From: Sipunculus nudus
Lineage: Eukaryota > Annelida > Sipuncula > Golfingiida > Sipunculidae
Length of the DNA: 64,000 nucleotides
Direction: 5' to 3'
Assembly: GCA_026874595.1 (NCBI GenBank)
Contig: CM049315.1
Coordinates: 79,004,065-79,068,064 of the forward strand
This document shows, in pieces, positions 8,705 to 19,134 of the stretch. The position numbers and the translations under genes are program-made. The first letter of the stretch is position 1, and every line of letters starts with the position of its first letter. The notes beneath the pieces were generated by a model. It did not search any database, was not told the DNA's origin, and saw only the letters and a program-made list of their open reading frames with translations.

Positions 8705-11700
8705 CAAAACGCTGATAGACATGGTGGATCAACTGAAAGCATGGCTCGAGAATGCTTCTTTGCAATGTGTACATGATAAGATCCGCGCGTGCCTCGAGAC
8801 ATGGTACGAACTGGACGCTTCTGTTCTCGACGAACGAGTCGATGCAATGCTCGGTCAGATTATGCCCCAATTACGTCTGATGAGGCTCCGTATCAGAAGC
8901 GGGACCAGTGGTGACGATGAAAAAAGTTTACGACGCATGAAGATAAAGATCACATGTATGCAGGACGACTTGCGGGAACTGCTCAGAAGCGTTTATGAAT
9001 CTGCAGCACAGTACAGGGCGACCTCTAAAAAAAATGGACAATGGCATAACACGTTGACAGAAACGGGGAAAAAGCTGCAGAGAGAGTTGAAACAAATTGA
9101 GCAGGACATAGCTGCTGTGAGCGCACGGGTAGTGTCACTACCACAGCTCCGCAAGTCGCACCGGAGGAGAAGGAATGTCCCTTCAACGCCGCTGACCGAA
9201 ACTGAACCAACGGAGGGCCCTCCTTCAGCGCCCGAAACGGCATCAGTGAGAGAAAACCAGTCCGACGAAGCGAATAACGACCGTCACGAGAACGATCCTT
9301 TGACGCGGGACGAAGCCCGTCGCATATTGACGGAAAAGAATACACCAATGCAGGTGCGCATCGCTACCATTGCTCAGAGGTGCCCGGAGGTGAAAAAATG
9401 GAACACGCGGGTAAGCAAAGCCAAGGACGATTACGCCTCTCATAAGCGCCACCTCGAGGAAATTATTAAACGTTGCATGGGTACTGAGTGCTCTTCGTGC
9501 ACAGAAGCAGCATCGTTTATACAAACGATCGACGAGCTGGAGGGTGATGGGCAATCCCTGCGACGCACAACCAAAAATGTTCTTATGAAAGACCATGGCA
9601 TCCCCGCAGATATATGGTATGAATTGCGGGTCATCGCAGAGGTGTATGCGATCCCCGACTTGCCGGACACAGAGAAAGTGAGAACGAAACTGCGGGCACA
9701 GTTGGAGAAACTGAGTAAACAGGAAAAGGACGCAGAGAGAAAACAACTGCTGCAGCTCGTGAAAAGCGGTCAACTGGAATACGCGAGAGCCAGAAACGTC
9801 GTACAATCTTTTCTGCCTCTGCAAAAGGACGACGTATCGTTTCGGAAACAGGCGGTGGAAGTGTGGGTCAATAACGTGGTCAAAGACGTCGAAATTGCAT
9901 TGTCTGACTATGAGCAATCGTGTCCACCTGGATGCGATGCTCCGCCTGAAAAACTAACGTGTTACATCTGTCTACTTGAGAAACCTGACAGTACCGGCGC
10001 TGAGCTGCAGGAGTTGCTCGGAGTTTGCAAGGACGTTTATAATGCCTCTCACAACGATTCCCGCGAGGACAAGCTGAACAGGTTGATCGCCTGGGCTCGT
10101 CAGCCCGGCACCAAACCTATTCTGAAAGGGTTGCGCTGCTGTTTCAAAAACGTGTGGAACGCCGAAAGCGAGGAATTGGAAAAGCAGATAAATGAACACG
10201 TAAGTCGAGTAGATGAGATGTTTAGAAACGTAGACGCGTCGTACACGTCGGACGAATGCAACCGTAAGAATGTCACTCTCCTGGAAGAACACATTGAAAA
10301 GGTGAGCCAGGTGAAGAAATCACTTTCGTGGTGTGAGGATAAAGCCGCAGCATGGCTTCAAAAGTTAGGTGGGAATCAGGACCAGCCGTTCGACGTAAAA
10401 GGATGTCGTTCGGACGGCTTGAAGAAGATACTACAGTTACTGAATGCAAAGAACGATAAGGCAAACGCGCTCATAGGAAAGTTGCAAGGCTGGAAAACAG
10501 CCGAGCATGTACAGGCACAAACCGCAAGCAGTCCTGGGCAGTCCTCTACCGTTCGGGGCACAGGTGATGACGAATTGATAGCCAGAACACACGCGGCGCA
10601 AACTGCTGCGGCAGAAACGGCTGCAGCAGAAACGGCATGGTTGAAAGAAGTGCTGGTCGCCACTGAACAATACAACACCTCAACGGAAAAGACACGTGCA
10701 TGGATCCAGGCATGCAAGACGTTTCAATTTGAAAATACACGTGATATCGATATGTACAAGAAGGAACTCGATCAGCAGGTGGGAGTACTCGATATACATA
10801 ACAGCACCTTGGACAAACTCAGACGCGGTAACTGCGTGGTAGACGGAACGCTGGTCGCCAGCAAGGACACTACTTTTTGGGGAAATAAGGAGAAGGAGCA
10901 GATCCGTTTTAAAAAAACCGAACCAATCACACGCACACAGATAGAGGAGGCCAAGAGGGTCATGCAGACTAAAAGAAAAGAACTGGAAGCTAAAGAAAAA
11001 CGCCAGAGGCGCGAGGAAATCGTCAGAGATCTCACTGCAAGTGGCACTCTCACAGACGTGACAAGCAACCTGGCACAATACATGGACACGATCTATCCGC
11101 TCACTAAAGAAGAGGTTACGGATCTCTGCTTGCACTGTTCACATTGGACAGACCGTTTGACAGAAGACGTAGAGCGGTTGGCACACGCGTACACAAGCGG
11201 ACTAGACGACGGTGCCTCACAGGATGCTCCACGTTGTATCGCGGATGAAGTCCCGGCCGTTTTCGGATTGCTTGAACACATGTGCTCGGACAACTCAGAC
11301 AAGAAACAGCAATATCAACGGAAACGTAAAGAAGCCGAAACTTTGCTTGAAATCTATCAAAACCTTCGGGCAGAGCAGTGCGCGCGTGACACAGACAACG
11401 CCAGCCGCATTCAATTTCTCACAGAACGGGCTTGGAGAGAAACCACCCCGAAGAGGACCAGCAACGTATTGCTCCATTGCATCATTCAGGTTTTCAACGA
11501 GTGGACGGATCAGACCGTGCGAGATTGCACGGAAACCGTACGAGGTTCGGCGTCTGCCATACAGGCCAGTTCAGAGGATATCGAAAGTTTTTCTAAGGAC
11601 GGCATGCATCATCTCATTACCACGTGGGACCAAACCGGACTGGACCAAGCGAACAACCAACTGCGCGACTCACAAAAACGACTGAATGACACGCTAAACG

Positions 11701-14700
11701 CCCTGACGGCAGCAAAAGCAGCGGCGGGTACCCATTGGAACAAAGGAGATGGTGGTTTCGCGAAAAAACTGCATACAGCGGACAAAAGCATCAATGCAGC
11801 CATACACCAGATTCAGCTGCTGAATGTGCGTGCGGAACACCTAAGACAAAAAAACGACATGGATAACAAACACACCGGGTCCGAACACGGCGAACCTGCA
11901 GACCATGTTACCGAGGCTTATAATAAATTGCTGACCACCGGTTTATCTGAAAAAGCAAATCTGCCCGACACCATACTACAACACGTGAACAGATGTGGGC
12001 CAACAGATGAGGTTACCCGGATGCTGGATTCGCTCTTCCGACACCTGGCGCGTGTCCTGGAATGTCCCACGCGGCTGCAGGATCAGGTCAGGTTTGGCAC
12101 ACAGCTTGGCTTTAAACAGCTTGGGACGAGTGACATTCCTTTAGCCAAACGCTTGTACCGTCTTGTCGACATAGTTGCCGCGAGGACGGGAACCCGAACA
12201 ACGTACAGGCAGGAACTGGAAGCCGGCCATGTCGTCATCAGCGGAATAGAAAATGCCGGGAATGCAATTAGCCACATGACCACCGATCGACTAAAGCAAA
12301 GTGTCGAGAACCTGTTTCCACAAACGCCAGCTTGGACATCTGTGACGGCTAACCTCGACCGCCTTCACAACATGATGGAAACGCACGACATGGAGCACAC
12401 CAAGCGCAGTTGTATGGCAGATATGTTCGAAACGAAACTCAAGTATGTGGAAACAGCTGCACAGGAAGCTACCACAAACGTGGACAACAGTTTTCAAAGC
12501 GTTAGTTATGCATTGTACAGTTTACGACATATACAAAATGAACTGAACATGTTGAAACAAGAAATAGCCAAGGAGCCAGATAGCGTAAACAAGCAGGAAC
12601 GGGTGGGCAAGGCGGAAAAGATGTTGAAACAACGCTACATTTCACACCTGCGTAAGCAGCTAGAGGGTGTGATAAAGGATATACTGAAAGATGCCATACA
12701 GGAAATGCAGGACATCCTGGTGAATTACCACTTGACAGACGAGCACGTACACTACCAATGCATAGCGCACCGTACATGTAATGTACGCGAACTACTGAAC
12801 CGATGCTACCAACTGCTCCAGGAGAATGCTCACTGGGGCGGCACGGATGGGATGTTTACAACAGGTGGTACAGGTAACAACGTCATGACACTTCTGAAGC
12901 AGCTGAAGCCTGACGATGTAAAATGGTTCGACGGTCTGGTGGGACTTCTGAACAAATCAGTTGATGCCACTTTAGGCAGTACCAAAAACCTCGCGCAGTC
13001 CATTCGCAGGTGGGCGTTCGAACAGTGTGAAAAGATACTACGTTCTGAAATACCAGCTGACAGCAGGTTGGACCCGACTGAAGATGTGCCCGACTTGCGC
13101 GAATGGCTAGATAAAGCTGCTCGCATGGGTGAGCGCGTACAGTCTTCGCTCTCCACCGTTTCCTGGATCCTGCAGTCGCAGGAATACCAGTACGTGTACG
13201 ATCTTGTGGCAGGAACCCTCACAGCATTTCAAACGTTAGCGTTGCAAATCACTGGATCCAGCTATCAAACGGCCCTTAAGTACGCGGATAATTTTAAACA
13301 GAGTGTGCATGCTATTGTAGACCGAATCCGGAACGACATATCAAGCGGGCACCAGTTGATCGTTGCAGAATCGGCTTTATTCCAAGGGCAGCCCTGTGAC
13401 GATGTGACAGTGGCGGGAAAAGGTATTTCCGTTAACCTGCATAACATCATACGACATACAGGTGAACTACAGGACATCTTACAGGACGCTATGACCATAA
13501 TATACAGTTTCCGATACGCTCATACGTGGCTCATTCAAACTGTGTATCCTTCGTGGAATAGGACACAGTCTGCCATTCAGGATTCCCTGCAACGTCTGCA
13601 AAATGAAGTAAGCACCTATATACCCCAATATATACTCGACGCATGGATCAAGCAGCTGGACGATAAAAGCAGCCAGTTGTTCTTGGATTGGTTGCAGGCA
13701 AAGATACATACAGAAACGCAAGTGTCAACTCACCTGCATACCTGTTATGGCACGAGGAATTTCATGCACGAATCAGCAAACACACAACAACAAATTATAC
13801 AACTGACAAAACGAGCTGTTGACAAAGAACATGATCGGCGGACCACGCTGATAGAAAACAATGTGTCAGCATGCAAAGAATTTCTGCAACGTAAAGTAAA
13901 TGAGCAAAACAGGAATCCGGATACTGACGGTTTGCGTAATGGCATAAAGACGCTTATCGATAAATGTATCCGAACAGTTGAAAGACACTGTGAACATGGC
14001 AAGTTGATCATACAATGCATTTTAACATCCTGTAAGTGGTACGAACATATATGCAACAGGTATATGGACGACACTCGTGCGCTAATGGGGAAGAAGTACA
14101 CAGAGGAAATGTCGCATTCTCAAACAGGCAACATGCGCAGCGTACCAGACATCATGTCTTGTGTCGTAGAACAGTTAGTTGCGGATATAGAGGAAGATGT
14201 CACGCAGCGAATGTTGATACTCGCCGACAAACTACATCTCGACCTCATCTCCTTACATACTGAACAGATGACGTATCACGCGAACGCGTTATCGGTGCAT
14301 CACACTCTCGGATGTTTAGCAAGCCTTATGGTCTTCAGTCTGTTTGACATGCAGCAGCAACAGCTGCACGACTTTACACACGTAGAGGGGCGTCTCACCG
14401 AATGTAGACGTTCTGTTCAACAAGCTGTGCAGATGTCAGTGGCAATTATGGAATATACGGAACAAAACCTGCGCAACCTTTTACAACATGATTCCATCCC
14501 CTTCGGAACTGTAGGTTCGTATAAGGCGGATGTGCAAAACAAAAGGGAAGAACTATCCCGTATGATGATGGAAGCGGAAGATGCTTTCAGCAGGTTGCAA
14601 CACACATGGCCATCAACCACAGAAATTCGTATCAACATAACCGAAAACGTCAGTCTGCAAGTGTTAAACGAGGTATATAACACGTGTAAAACGAGGATCG

Positions 14701-16973
14701 ATGCATACCAAGCGTTTTTGGAATTGATACAAAGGGCGACGCATCTTGACACACCAGACGAAAGACGAGAGTGTGAAGAATCGTGGTGGTGTGACGGTAT
14801 GGTCGTCAGAGAACGTTTGATGACCGCGTTTGTTCGGCACGTGTCACATGACGACACAGACGACAAAGAAAACCTGAAACGCGTGCGCGTCTGGCTGGAT
14901 AACATCCCTAAGGTGTACAAATGTACGCTTTCACAAAAGGATGTCAGGCAGTTGCACCAAGAAAAAACACATAACATTTATAAAAAGAGCCAGAAAGAGA
15001 ACAATTGGGGCTCTTGTGTAGAATACGATAGCCGGGCGGAATGCGACCTCCTGTTCAAACAAGTTATCTCATACCAGTCTGGAACAGGTATAATGCTCCA
15101 TCCCTTCCCTGACGCATTAAGGCAACTCTGTTCCGCCTGGTTGGCAAGAGTAAACTGTCAAATGGATCAACAAGCCCGAATGCTCACAGTGTTAAAGAAA
15201 AACAATATCACGGTAGGTTACGAAACGTGGAATTCAACGCGTGTGATAATGGACGTTTGTGTGTCAGGTTACACGTACCCATCTGACCCGGGCGGTTGGT
15301 TACCAGAAGAGTGTTTAAACCACATGGTGCATGTTGTGCTGCGAACTCAACCCTCCCCGTTACAGGAACGTGTGTTAGTGCAGGCACATTTGAGCTTGCA
15401 TGTGTGCATGCAGGAGGTCACGCACGGCAACGTTGACAACCCACGTTCACATTACAGCTTTGCTCACATTGACGACGTGTACGCAACCAAACCGCCCGGT
15501 GTTCCTTTGGTTGCTGTTGTTGCAAATTCCACAAGTTTAGGTTTCACGCGACTAATGCGGAAACCCGAGCCAAATACGTGTTCTAGCCTTTACGAAATTA
15601 TCGGACCCGTCTCTGCGTGGATGTATATCCGAGAACAGTCTGATGGCCACAACGAATTAGACGCCGCAGCAGACCACATGTCCGTAGTGCGTCCATTATT
15701 GTCAGAAGACACTGTTATGTTTCTGAATGACCCAAGTACTTTCCAAACGCAATGTACTATATTTCAACAGTTTTTCAAGGCACGCGGAGAACACGATATC
15801 GCTTTGAGCACTAGAGAGGGTGCGCGTTACGAAGGGAACTGGTTGTTCACATGTAAAAACGAAAACGACTGTTACACAGTGCCGCAATGTGACATGGACA
15901 CAATATTTTGTTGCACGACAGGGTTAGCGCAAGCCGCCGGACGACAGGACAATTCGTCAGAACACATCACAGTGGAAGCCGCCTTGCCGTTCAGTCGTGA
16001 ACCCCTGGATCGTATTACGACAAAACAAACTGTTTCCGTCACGGACCTTATTCCGAACGATGGCACCAGTAACACATCCGGTTTATACAAGGTCGCGCGG
16101 CACGTGTTCAGGGTACTCGAATGCGTCTATCCGTTTATCACGCGACAAACATTGGAAGCACTTAAGGCTGAGCATGAACGTCAGACAGGTGTTGAGACGC
16201 GGTCGGATGGCGTCAAGGGATGGTGGACCAGCTCACAAAAAGCCCAGGAGACATGGCACTGCCTGTGGGTGTACGGGATCAGGTTCTGTCTGGCCATGAA
16301 GAAAGTGAATTCCGCCAGGGCAATAAACGGTATGCAAGACGTCGGGCCCTGGGGCGAATTGCCGACCCTTTTGAACGTCTGCGGGAGACCCGTCTACAAT
16401 TTGAAAGACAAAGATCTCTTTCAATGGGTCAGGATGACGGACAGCATCATATCGGACACGGGACGGACCTCACACCTGTTCTGGTTGGCAACGTGTACGG
16501 CAGCTGTCTTCGCGTTTTGCGGCTCCAATGTGCACTGGGGCCTGAAAGCCTTGCTCGGTAAAACAGGCCTCCACCACTACGTTCTGAGCAAGGATATACC
16601 GACGCGATGGTCAACAAACAGTCAACCACGATGGGACGACCGTTTGTGCTTGCGTGTTGCCGAAACGCTAAGAGGCTTTATGGCTTATGCAGTGACAGCC
16701 GGACGTATGATCGACTCCGAAGTCTTGGAAACACTGTGGGCACAACACGGCCACGGTGTCGGGTCAGTTTGGGACCACATCTTGGAAGAATACACGCACT
16801 TGCCAACGAGATGTGGAAATGAAAACAATGGTTTTCAATTCGAAGAAAGAGAGGTTGCAATGCATGAAGCAGCAGATATGCAGCGGAGTGTCCTTCAACA
16901 CGTGTACGGGTTGGACAAGCCGGAAGAATACGTACAGGATGGCTCCAACGTGCGAGCGTTTGATGTATCGTGA
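8574..16973 (+). CDS. Giant coiled-coil tegument protein (UL36-like)
   Basis: A 2799-codon frame, the longest in the window. It is helix- and coiled-coil-rich from end to end, with no membrane segment. The size, the extended helical build and the position directly after a tegument protease domain match the herpesvirus large tegument protein, which links capsid, tegument and microtubule transport. The ATG at 8574 is probably not the true start: coding character continues upstream in this frame to the A9 run at 8547-8555, where it joins the protease frame. A degenerate module (L-x-SG-x-L ... YPLTKEEV ... W) recurs near 9748, 11008 and 11912, and once upstream near 8355 in the protease frame. 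The C-terminal ~900 residues are more globular and Cys/Trp-containing. No break was seen within 8.4 kb of frame. Confidence 0.75.
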   Translation: MLAEPPRGVPGIFWLHKETDTQVATGRALLEMYRVLRASAVDHNKTLIDMVDQLKAWLENASLQCVHDKIRACLETWYELDASVLDERVDAMLGQIMPQLRLMRLRIRSGTSGDDEKSLRRMKIKITCMQDDLRELLRSVYESAAQYRATSKKNGQWHNTLTETGKKLQRELKQIEQDIAAVSARVVSLPQLRKSHRRRRNVPSTPLTETEPTEGPPSAPETASVRENQSDEANNDRHENDPLTRDEARRILTEKNTPMQVRIATIAQRCPEVKKWNTRVSKAKDDYASHKRHLEEIIKRCMGTECSSCTEAASFIQTIDELEGDGQSLRRTTKNVLMKDHGIPADIWYELRVIAEVYAIPDLPDTEKVRTKLRAQLEKLSKQEKDAERKQLLQLVKSGQLEYARARNVVQSFLPLQKDDVSFRKQAVEVWVNNVVKDVEIALSDYEQSCPPGCDAPPEKLTCYICLLEKPDSTGAELQELLGVCKDVYNASHNDSREDKLNRLIAWARQPGTKPILKGLRCCFKNVWNAESEELEKQINEHVSRVDEMFRNVDASYTSDECNRKNVTLLEEHIEKVSQVKKSLSWCEDKAAAWLQKLGGNQDQPFDVKGCRSDGLKKILQLLNAKNDKANALIGKLQGWKTAEHVQAQTASSPGQSSTVRGTGDDELIARTHAAQTAAAETAAAETAWLKEVLVATEQYNTSTEKTRAWIQACKTFQFENTRDIDMYKKELDQQVGVLDIHNSTLDKLRRGNCVVDGTLVASKDTTFWGNKEKEQIRFKKTEPITRTQIEEAKRVMQTKRKELEAKEKRQRREEIVRDLTASGTLTDVTSNLAQYMDTIYPLTKEEVTDLCLHCSHWTDRLTEDVERLAHAYTSGLDDGASQDAPRCIADEVPAVFGLLEHMCSDNSDKKQQYQRKRKEAETLLEIYQNLRAEQCARDTDNASRIQFLTERAWRETTPKRTSNVLLHCIIQVFNEWTDQTVRDCTETVRGSASAIQASSEDIESFSKDGMHHLITTWDQTGLDQANNQLRDSQKRLNDTLNALTAAKAAAGTHWNKGDGGFAKKLHTADKSINAAIHQIQLLNVRAEHLRQKNDMDNKHTGSEHGEPADHVTEAYNKLLTTGLSEKANLPDTILQHVNRCGPTDEVTRMLDSLFRHLARVLECPTRLQDQVRFGTQLGFKQLGTSDIPLAKRLYRLVDIVAARTGTRTTYRQELEAGHVVISGIENAGNAISHMTTDRLKQSVENLFPQTPAWTSVTANLDRLHNMMETHDMEHTKRSCMADMFETKLKYVETAAQEATTNVDNSFQSVSYALYSLRHIQNELNMLKQEIAKEPDSVNKQERVGKAEKMLKQRYISHLRKQLEGVIKDILKDAIQEMQDILVNYHLTDEHVHYQCIAHRTCNVRELLNRCYQLLQENAHWGGTDGMFTTGGTGNNVMTLLKQLKPDDVKWFDGLVGLLNKSVDATLGSTKNLAQSIRRWAFEQCEKILRSEIPADSRLDPTEDVPDLREWLDKAARMGERVQSSLSTVSWILQSQEYQYVYDLVAGTLTAFQTLALQITGSSYQTALKYADNFKQSVHAIVDRIRNDISSGHQLIVAESALFQGQPCDDVTVAGKGISVNLHNIIRHTGELQDILQDAMTIIYSFRYAHTWLIQTVYPSWNRTQSAIQDSLQRLQNEVSTYIPQYILDAWIKQLDDKSSQLFLDWLQAKIHTETQVSTHLHTCYGTRNFMHESANTQQQIIQLTKRAVDKEHDRRTTLIENNVSACKEFLQRKVNEQNRNPDTDGLRNGIKTLIDKCIRTVERHCEHGKLIIQCILTSCKWYEHICNRYMDDTRALMGKKYTEEMSHSQTGNMRSVPDIMSCVVEQLVADIEEDVTQRMLILADKLHLDLISLHTEQMTYHANALSVHHTLGCLASLMVFSLFDMQQQQLHDFTHVEGRLTECRRSVQQAVQMSVAIMEYTEQNLRNLLQHDSIPFGTVGSYKADVQNKREELSRMMMEAEDAFSRLQHTWPSTTEIRINITENVSLQVLNEVYNTCKTRIDAYQAFLELIQRATHLDTPDERRECEESWWCDGMVVRERLMTAFVRHVSHDDTDDKENLKRVRVWLDNIPKVYKCTLSQKDVRQLHQEKTHNIYKKSQKENNWGSCVEYDSRAECDLLFKQVISYQSGTGIMLHPFPDALRQLCSAWLARVNCQMDQQARMLTVLKKNNITVGYETWNSTRVIMDVCVSGYTYPSDPGGWLPEECLNHMVHVVLRTQPSPLQERVLVQAHLSLHVCMQEVTHGNVDNPRSHYSFAHIDDVYATKPPGVPLVAVVANSTSLGFTRLMRKPEPNTCSSLYEIIGPVSAWMYIREQSDGHNELDAAADHMSVVRPLLSEDTVMFLNDPSTFQTQCTIFQQFFKARGEHDIALSTREGARYEGNWLFTCKNENDCYTVPQCDMDTIFCCTTGLAQAAGRQDNSSEHITVEAALPFSREPLDRITTKQTVSVTDLIPNDGTSNTSGLYKVARHVFRVLECVYPFITRQTLEALKAEHERQTGVETRSDGVKGWWTSSQKAQETWHCLWVYGIRFCLAMKKVNSARAINGMQDVGPWGELPTLLNVCGRPVYNLKDKDLFQWVRMTDSIISDTGRTSHLFWLATCTAAVFAFCGSNVHWGLKALLGKTGLHHYVLSKDIPTRWSTNSQPRWDDRLCLRVAETLRGFMAYAVTAGRMIDSEVLETLWAQHGHGVGSVWDHILEEYTHLPTRCGNENNGFQFEEREVAMHEAADMQRSVLQHVYGLDKPEEYVQDGSNVRAFDVS

Positions 16974-17090
16974 CAATGCTCGGGTACGAAAAGCAAGGCA
17001 CAAGGTTGGTGTCGATTTGACGTCATCCTCTTTTCGCTCGTCACGGGTATACCATTGGCCACGTGTTACGACACCGTGGCCGGCAGCAAA

Positions 17091-17672
17091 ATGCCTTTTC
17101 ATCGCGAATGGACCAATTCCACGTACAACCCAAACGTGGATAGAATCATCGATCCGGCTTCTGCTTACCCTGCCCCTCTCACGGCGGACACCTGCCCAAC
17201 AGATATACTCCGGTACTTCTTCTCTTTCGATCAAAGCGCCCTGCCCTTGTTCGCTGCACTTCCGAGGTCGTCTGCGTCTAGCAGCACTCACGTCCCAGTC
17301 AACAAGTACCTGGATGGTTTGAGGGGTTCGACGTTCATTCCTATAATAAGCGTGCAGATACTTACAGACGGTCTCAACACGGACGGTGGTGAGCGGTTCC
17401 TGCCGACGGGGTACGCTGTGGCAAACGAACACAACGAGAAAGTAAACCAACTGTCGTTTACGTATGGCGAAAGGATATGCGGTCCCGTTGAAGTTGAACG
17501 GGGTTGGTTTCGAAGGGTTTACAGAGTCCGCACAACAAAGGCGAGCGATGACGCGGGACTCATCCCTTGGTGTGATCGCGGTCACCTGGAGTGTGTTTCG
17601 TCGGACCAGCACCCAGAATTCCCGTTGCAGATGTACACAAAAGAAAGAAGTTGCAAGGCCCAACGACAATGA
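17091..17672 (+). CDS. Hypothetical 193-residue protein
   Basis: An open frame directly downstream of the large tegument gene on the same strand. The first ATG is at 17091 (MPFHREWTNSTYNP). It has a mixed-strand, globular-looking composition with no signal peptide, membrane segment or known motif. A long reverse-strand frame across 16.8-17.7 kb was judged a shadow. The frame ends just before a Gln/Thr-rich frame begins in another phase, so the two may be one gene split by a frame change near 17.65 kb or two adjacent genes. I cannot choose between these. Confidence 0.55.
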   Translation: MPFHREWTNSTYNPNVDRIIDPASAYPAPLTADTCPTDILRYFFSFDQSALPLFAALPRSSASSSTHVPVNKYLDGLRGSTFIPIISVQILTDGLNTDGGERFLPTGYAVANEHNEKVNQLSFTYGERICGPVEVERGWFRRVYRVRTTKASDDAGLIPWCDRGHLECVSSDQHPEFPLQMYTKERSCKAQRQ

Positions 17673-17739
17673 AACACAGTTTCGTGTCGACGAACCCTCA
17701 GAAACAGAACTACAAAATCTAAATGTACAGCAACACCAT

Positions 17740-19002
17740 ATGACACAGGGACACACAGGGTCAGAAGATGACGGCGTGTCTCTGTTTCACGAGATACAAC
17801 AGACGGAGGAGTTGCTGAATAGCAACTCGCGTGATATATCTCCGTTAACTGTCTCACAAACTGCAAGTGATATATCATGCGCATATGTACGATCAAAGTC
17901 AGACGATGACGTACAAGAACACCTGCCTAACAGGAAACAACATCGCAGTTACGAATTTTGCGATGACGTAATAACACAGGGTCAGATAGACTCCGGTCCA
18001 TATGCACAACAAAGGGCAGACTTAGGTAGGGAATTAACAGAGCCATTTGCTAACATGAGCATAGGAGACATTCGCACTCTATCAGGTACTGCGGAAACAC
18101 AGAATGTATCATCGGATACATATGAGACGGGTGACAGGCAACGATTGAAGAGCCATTCACAGCCAAACCGTCCGTTAATTCATAAATCTAAACACCCAAA
18201 TACCAGACGGCGTGAAAAAGGGTTGCGTCTAAAAGATACACAATCCCACGACATCATCATTCCTAACAGAACAAATATACCCGCCAAACCAACCATACAT
18301 GTATCCATGTTGACCGATCCCGTCCAAACTGCGCTACAACACATATCTCCATACACAAAGGTCTCTACAGAATCAAAAGTGATTGCGCCACAATATGGAG
18401 CCCCTAAAACAAAAGTACCTACAGAAACAGGTGTTACTGTGCCACTGTACAGAGCTCCTTACGCAAACGTTTCTACAAAATCAGATGTTACACAATCACA
18501 GGAATCCGATACGTTATTGGGGATAAGCATCCACTCGTCTGATGCCCGGGACACCTCATACGTGAAGGATGCAACAGGTGCACGTGAAGACCATCGCAAA
18601 AATGTTAAAAGTGAGGATACACGGAGACAAGGCGTTCAATTCGTCTACGAAGACCAGCCAAGCCGTTCCTACCAGCGGGAGGGTCAACGGTCCACTTTAT
18701 TCGGTTCACGTGAAATGACGGCCACACCCCGCTCTCCCAGATCAAGTCGCGAGTTCATTCCGGTTGACATTCCGGTTGATCGACACGTGGAACACAGGAA
18801 CATGCACGTACCAACCCCTGGTGTGCACAAGCATCAGACACAGACCAAAGGCCCTATTCATGATTCGGAACTGTTTACGGTTTTATGTAACACCCTAAAC
18901 ACGATCCGCCAAACACAGCCGCTTGCGATATTACCCCCCCGAAAAGGCCGTAATCTGAACGACGAGTACGACCTTATCCGGCTTTACATGAGCGACGAAT
19001 GA
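17740..19002 (+). CDS. Low-complexity Gln/Thr/Ser-rich protein with short tandem repeats
   Basis: A 420-residue protein from ATG 17740; the frame is open further upstream without ATG, into the preceding gene. It is mostly disordered in character, rich in Thr, Ser, Gln and Arg, with three 18-residue repeats in the middle (54-bp units starting at 18346). A better-ordered C-terminus (ELFTVLCNTLNTIRQTQ ... DLIRLYMSDE) may be the functional docking end. The composition resembles herpesvirus tegument or capsid-associated phosphoproteins, but no family is recognised. A poly(A) signal follows at 19020. Confidence 0.65.
   Translation: MTQGHTGSEDDGVSLFHEIQQTEELLNSNSRDISPLTVSQTASDISCAYVRSKSDDDVQEHLPNRKQHRSYEFCDDVITQGQIDSGPYAQQRADLGRELTEPFANMSIGDIRTLSGTAETQNVSSDTYETGDRQRLKSHSQPNRPLIHKSKHPNTRRREKGLRLKDTQSHDIIIPNRTNIPAKPTIHVSMLTDPVQTALQHISPYTKVSTESKVIAPQYGAPKTKVPTETGVTVPLYRAPYANVSTKSDVTQSQESDTLLGISIHSSDARDTSYVKDATGAREDHRKNVKSEDTRRQGVQFVYEDQPSRSYQREGQRSTLFGSREMTATPRSPRSSREFIPVDIPVDRHVEHRNMHVPTPGVHKHQTQTKGPIHDSELFTVLCNTLNTIRQTQPLAILPPRKGRNLNDEYDLIRLYMSDE
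18346..18498 (+). repeat. Three 54-bp coding repeats
   Basis: Units start at 18346, 18400 and 18454 (the last is shortened) and encode variants of an 18-residue module with the pattern Y-x-K-V-(S/P)-T-(E/K). The DNA copies are diverged, so the duplication is older than the one at 7.5 kb. Confidence 0.8.
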
Positions 19003-19019
19003 GGTGATCATTAACATAA

Positions 19020-19025
19020 AATAAA
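19020..19025 (+). terminator. Poly(A) signal AATAAA
   Basis: AATAAA lies 18 bases after the stop of the Gln/Thr-rich gene, in an AT-rich spacer shared with the convergent P-loop gene. Confidence 0.6.
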
Positions 19026-19134
19026 AACAACAACACCTGATCTGTATGAGATAACAACCAACATCAGAAATATTAAATAGTAATTTATTATCTGATAGTC
19101 TGCCGCATGTTTAAGTGGTTCATCCTCTTTTTAC

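Noticed and set aside
16764-17756. 330-codon reverse-strand frame opposite the tegument gene end
   Set aside because: It lies antisense to the end of the 2799-codon gene and the following gene, is Arg/Cys-rich in the manner of shadow frames, and has no domain.
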